Part shown: positions 5,486 through 7,940 of the stretch, one piece after another | Layout of the letters: each line of letters starts with the position of its first letter | How positions within the stretch are numbered: position 1 is the stretch's first letter | Origin: Anaerolineales bacterium | GTDB taxonomy: Bacteria; Chloroflexota; Anaerolineae; Anaerolineales; E44-bin32 | Length of the DNA stretch: 7,940 nt | NCBI GenBank assembly: GCA_030673085.1 | Contig: DAOVFE010000063.1 | Coordinates: 1 to 7,940 of the forward strand | Direction of reading: 5' to 3' | The notes under the pieces: generated by a model | What the model was told of the DNA's origin: nothing | What the model saw: only the letters and a program-made list of their open reading frames with translations | The model's database searches: none | Translations under genes and position numbers: made by a program

Positions 5486-6323
5486 GACTCTAGCCAAAAA
5501 AATTGACGCATACCGAAGGCGTACTTTCCGCCTTCGGCCTGGTAGTCAATTGAATAATCCGCAAGAAGCGCTGGCGTTTATTGATAATGTTGGTTTTGCT
5601 TTCCTTTGGCCAATTAAGGGTTACGACCTGCCGAGTCTATGGACTGCGGTGGCCGGTGACAGGCCAGTTGCTAATGAACATGACGATCCCGGACATATTA
5701 CCTGGGGGTGGAAAGATGCCATGCTTTCCAGGCGACAATGGTATTATGGAAAGCTTCTACGAGGTAAGGCGACAATTGTGAGCCTGGCGATACTGCCCTA
5801 TTTCTATGCCCTCTCTGAACGCGTTAATGAAATCGACGACTATTTAATCATCTACCATGCAGGCCATCTTTCGGCCGAGTCAAAAGCCATCGCCGATGCC
5901 CTCTTGGTCCATGGGGTACTGAATACTATTCAGCTACGTAGATATGCAAGGCTGAGTTCACCCTCAGCAAAATCACGGTTCGACCGGGCGCTCACAGAGC
6001 TCCAGCGTGGCCTATGGGTCCTCCCAATTGGCACAACCCAGGCCGGCGCCTGGCATTATGCCTTTGTTTACCAACTATTTGATCGCTGGCTGCCGAACAT
6101 TCCGCCCAAGGCGCGGTATATCACTAGAAGAAATGCCCGCATACATTTGGCAGGTCTATATCTATCAGCCGTTGGCGCGGCTACTCCCCGGCAGACTGGT
6201 TCCCTTATGAATTGGACGCTGGATCAAACCAAACAGTGCTTTGAACAACTAGCAGAACAAGGCAAGGCCATTCCGCTAACGGATGGACGCTGGATGTCGA
6301 GCAATATTCTGAAAATCAAATAA
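5472..6323 (+). CDS. AlkZ-related winged-helix protein of unknown function
   Basis: This 283-aa protein resembles proteins named AlkZ-related that I remember from Chloroflexota and Actinobacteria. They are distant relatives of the YcaQ/AlkZ DNA glycosylases. Recognised segments are VGFAFLWPIKGYDLPSLW (40-57), HITWGWKDAM, YYGKLLRGKATIVSLAILPYFYAL, a helix pair at HGVLNTIQLRRYARL and RFDRALTELQRGLWVLPIG, and AWHYAFVYQLFDRWLP. The 'HG.L.T..LRR' and 'FD.AL.ELQR' parts read as a winged-helix DNA-binding unit. A second such unit probably lies near the C-terminus (SAVGAATPRQTGSLMNW). No signal peptide or membrane segment is seen. True AlkZ enzymes remove alkylated bases and unhook crosslinks; whether this protein has glycosylase activity is unknown. 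The ATG at 5472 is preceded by an in-frame TAG two codons upstream, so no earlier start exists. It is divergent from the sigma unit and converges on LCP, with 34 nt between the genes and no terminator. Confidence 0.75.
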   Translation: MKADKTLAKKIDAYRRRTFRLRPGSQLNNPQEALAFIDNVGFAFLWPIKGYDLPSLWTAVAGDRPVANEHDDPGHITWGWKDAMLSRRQWYYGKLLRGKATIVSLAILPYFYALSERVNEIDDYLIIYHAGHLSAESKAIADALLVHGVLNTIQLRRYARLSSPSAKSRFDRALTELQRGLWVLPIGTTQAGAWHYAFVYQLFDRWLPNIPPKARYITRRNARIHLAGLYLSAVGAATPRQTGSLMNWTLDQTKQCFEQLAEQGKAIPLTDGRWMSSNILKIK

Positions 6324-6357
6324 TCTTCTGGGATGCCGCAATCGCTTACAACTTCAG

Positions 6358-7482
6358 CTATTCTCCCCCGTCCCCGGTTTCCGACTCGGCATCCAGTTCA
6401 GACGCCGGCCGTATTGATCCGGTATTGATGAATATCGAATCTCGCAACTCCCTGATTCTATCCGGGACTGGGCGCAGCACCTGACGTCCATCCGGCAGCG
6501 TAGCAAATCCAACCATACCTGGAGGGCCAATCACGCCCCGGCTGATGTCCTCCGGCGATAGATTGATGACCAGCAAACCCAACTGAAGCATCTGGTCGAG
6601 GGCCATATTGGTGCGAATCCCGGATGATAGTTCTTGATAAAGTGCAGGCGCCTTATGAATGAGGGTTGGAATCATATCAAATCCAAAGATGCGATCCTTG
6701 ATCGCCATTGCAACTTGCTGCTGACGACGGGCGCGATCAAAATCACCGCCTTTTGTTTTGCGTGCGCGAGCGTAGGCAAGGGCTTCAGATCCATTTAAAT
6801 GATAAGCTTTCGGCTCTAACCACCGGCTCATGCCACCAATCGGCGAGATCTTCACCCGTTGCGGGACTAAAACATCGATTCCACCAATCTCATCGATCAT
6901 GCGTTCAAAAGTGGAAAAATCAACAATTGCATAGTAGTCAATCGGAACACCAAGCAGGTTTTCAACGGTCTGCATGGCAAGCGCCGGACCTGCGCCGGGC
7001 AGCTTAAGCCGTTCGCCTAACGGGTAAGCGGTATTGATCCGGTTATGTTCGAATCCCGCATAGGGAATATCTACAAACAGGTCTCGAGGAATGGACAGCA
7101 TTCCAGCCGTATGCGTGATCGGATCGATTGTTGCCAGCATCATGGTATCAGTTCGAGGGAAACCGCTTCCTGCGACCCAATCACGGTAGTCCAACCCCAT
7201 AAGCAGAATGGTCACTCTTCTTTTTCCATCCCACGGATCGGGTATATCTTCTATATAAACCATAGTCGGTGTCTCTCCAGGCACCGATAAGCTCTCATTC
7301 CCGCCGGCATTGGATTGAAACGGATTGATTCCAACGCCAGTCCATGAAGCAGATAGATTATGAGTGGTTCGATAGAAAAGCACTGCACAAAGAATAACTG
7401 CTCCGGCATAGGCGATAGCCAGTAGCCATACGACCCAGATAGGAGGTGATATGTCTCGCGGAGTGCTATTATTTTGTCCCAT
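6358..7482 (-). CDS. LCP (LytR-CpsA-Psr) family cell-envelope glycopolymer transferase
   Basis: This complete 374-aa protein has a short cytoplasmic N-terminus and one transmembrane helix (about residues 14-37). A Ser/Gly-rich linker (about 41-85) leads to the extracytoplasmic LCP domain (about 88-262). Visible hallmarks are ILLMGLDYR (92-100), PRTDTMMLATID (109-120), LSIPRDLFVDIP (129-140), RINTAY (148-153), DYYAIVDF with IGGIDV (200-205), YHLNGSEALAYARAR (227-241) and DFDRARRQQQ (247-256). These include the conserved Asp and Arg residues that bind the pyrophosphate of a polyprenyl-linked glycan. LCP proteins move such glycopolymers onto the cell wall or, in some bacteria, onto proteins. The acceptor here is unknown. 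A C-terminal region of about 110 residues follows without a recognised domain. The codon before the ATG is an in-frame TAG, which fixes the earliest start. The Shine-Dalgarno is AGGG, 10 nt upstream. No glycan-synthesis genes are nearby. Confidence 0.95.
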   Translation of the reverse strand: MGQNNSTPRDISPPIWVVWLLAIAYAGAVILCAVLFYRTTHNLSASWTGVGINPFQSNAGGNESLSVPGETPTMVYIEDIPDPWDGKRRVTILLMGLDYRDWVAGSGFPRTDTMMLATIDPITHTAGMLSIPRDLFVDIPYAGFEHNRINTAYPLGERLKLPGAGPALAMQTVENLLGVPIDYYAIVDFSTFERMIDEIGGIDVLVPQRVKISPIGGMSRWLEPKAYHLNGSEALAYARARKTKGGDFDRARRQQQVAMAIKDRIFGFDMIPTLIHKAPALYQELSSGIRTNMALDQMLQLGLLVINLSPEDISRGVIGPPGMVGFATLPDGRQVLRPVPDRIRELRDSIFINTGSIRPASELDAESETGDGGE

Positions 7483-7526
7483 CTAGAAACATCCCTTTAT
7501 TCCCTGGTTACACTTGTCCACAACCG

Positions 7527-7555
7527 ATTATAGCCTTTCTTAGAAAATTTGATAA
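7527..7555 (-). promoter_or_regulatory. Promoter of the LCP gene
   Basis: The minus strand has TTATCA (7555-7550, 4 of 6), a 17-nt spacer and a perfect TATAAT (7532-7527). A start site near 7520 would leave a leader of about 38 nt before the LCP ATG at 7482. Confidence 0.6.
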
Positions 7556-7757
7556 AAAGTCTGGCAAAGCTCAACTGCTTTATCCGCCAAATCAGACAAC
7601 CAAGACTCTTTGTGGAATACAGCATGAAATCAAGAGTATGATATCCCTAGAATGATCTAGCTTGTTCGATTCTCAGCCAGAAGTATACCTTCTTCCCAGA
7701 TAGACGTGGGGGTCTTGAGGACAACCGTATCCATAACGCCGTTTTTTACCCGACTAT

Positions 7758-7855
7758 AAGAAAATAGCCCAAATGAGAGAAAAAAAATAGTATATGTGGA
7801 ATACAGGTAGAGCCCACATCCAACATATACCTTTTTCGCCTACTGGCTATTTCTT
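7758..7855. repeat. Nested imperfect inverted repeat (about 98 bp)
   Basis: The outer arms AAGAAAATAGCC (7758-7769) and GGCTATTTCTT (7845-7855) match except for one extra A. The inner arms GTATATGT (7790-7797) and ACATATAC (7823-7830) match at 8 of 8. A competing inner pair, ATGTGG (7794-7799) with CCACAT (7814-7819), shares bases with the inner left arm, so the two cannot form together. Between outer and inner arms the match is partial (A-rich facing T-rich). T-runs follow both right arms on the plus strand (7832-7836 and 7854-7859). It could be a small non-autonomous element, a structured RNA or a weak plus-strand terminator. No target-site duplication was evident. Confidence 0.5.
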
Positions 7856-7940
7856 TTTTCACACAACTAATAAGTAAGGCTCCTCGCTGTTTTGTATGGG
7901 TAAAGTAAAATAAGTATCTTTCGAGTTCAGTTAGAATCAA

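Larger units (their letters stand above)
7483..7940. other. 458-nt right-end region with no recognisable gene
   Basis: Apart from the LCP promoter (7527-7555) and the inverted repeat (7758-7855), no gene is supported. A 64-codon minus-strand frame starting with TTG at the window edge (7940-7746) has no family features, and its end is encoded by the inverted repeat. A 25-codon frame (7734-7657, minus) has protein-like composition but no Shine-Dalgarno. CTAGA-ATGA-TCTAG (7647-7660) is a minor palindrome. The stretch after about 7745 is clearly more AT-rich than the genes. No tRNA fold was found. Confidence 0.6.

Noticed and set aside
7655..7680. A GTTCGATTC string resembling a tRNA T-loop.
   Set aside because: The flanking bases do not form a T-stem, and no acceptor, D or anticodon arm could be found around it.
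7746..7940. A 64-codon minus-strand frame beginning with TTG at the window edge.
   Set aside because: There is no Shine-Dalgarno to judge, the end is encoded by the inverted repeat, and the composition is that of AT-rich noncoding DNA.

Overview
The window looks like chromosomal DNA of a Chloroflexota bacterium, most likely Anaerolineae. This is an inference from three protein styles remembered for that group: the solute-binding lipoprotein, the anti-sigma protein (an 'LPRV.PPRN.TLT' segment just before its membrane helix) and the AlkZ-related winged-helix protein. Base composition is moderate, codon use is similar across the genes, and no rRNA, tRNA, CRISPR array, transposase or integrase gene was seen.

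Layout, left to right. Positions 1-1939 (minus) hold a family 5 ABC-transporter solute-binding lipoprotein whose 3' end runs off the left edge. Positions 2044-2808 (minus) are trmD, the tRNA m1G37 methyltransferase, 104 nt upstream of the lipoprotein gene. A 344-nt gap without a gene follows (2809-3152). Positions 3153-5169 (minus) are a tight three-gene unit read in the order ECF sigma factor, membrane anti-sigma protein, zinc-ribbon NUDIX hydrolase, with stop/start overlaps of 4 nt and 1 nt. A 302-nt divergent region (5170-5471) separates it from the only plus-strand gene, an AlkZ-related winged-helix protein (5472-6323). That gene converges on an LCP (LytR-CpsA-Psr) cell-envelope ligase gene (6358-7482, minus). 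The last 458 nt (7483-7940) hold the LCP promoter and a nested inverted repeat, but no recognisable gene.

How the parts fit. The sigma/anti-sigma/NUDIX unit is probably a membrane-sensed stress module. The anti-sigma N-terminus should hold the sigma factor at the membrane, and the coupled NUDIX enzyme may be a clean-up effector. The sigma gene has a good sigma70-like promoter whose -10 box lies only 9 nt before the start codon, so its mRNA may be almost leaderless, and a palindrome covers that -10/start region. trmD and the lipoprotein gene may be read through from this unit or from an extended -10 promoter overlapping the NUDIX stop codon. LCP and the AlkZ-related gene have promoters of their own.

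Most of the window is ordinary housekeeping and envelope biology. No clearly new system is evident. The points most worth a second look are the possibly leaderless sigma transcript with its palindrome, the zinc-ligand-free anti-sigma protein coupled to NUDIX, the AlkZ-related gene beside it, and the nested inverted repeat at the right end.
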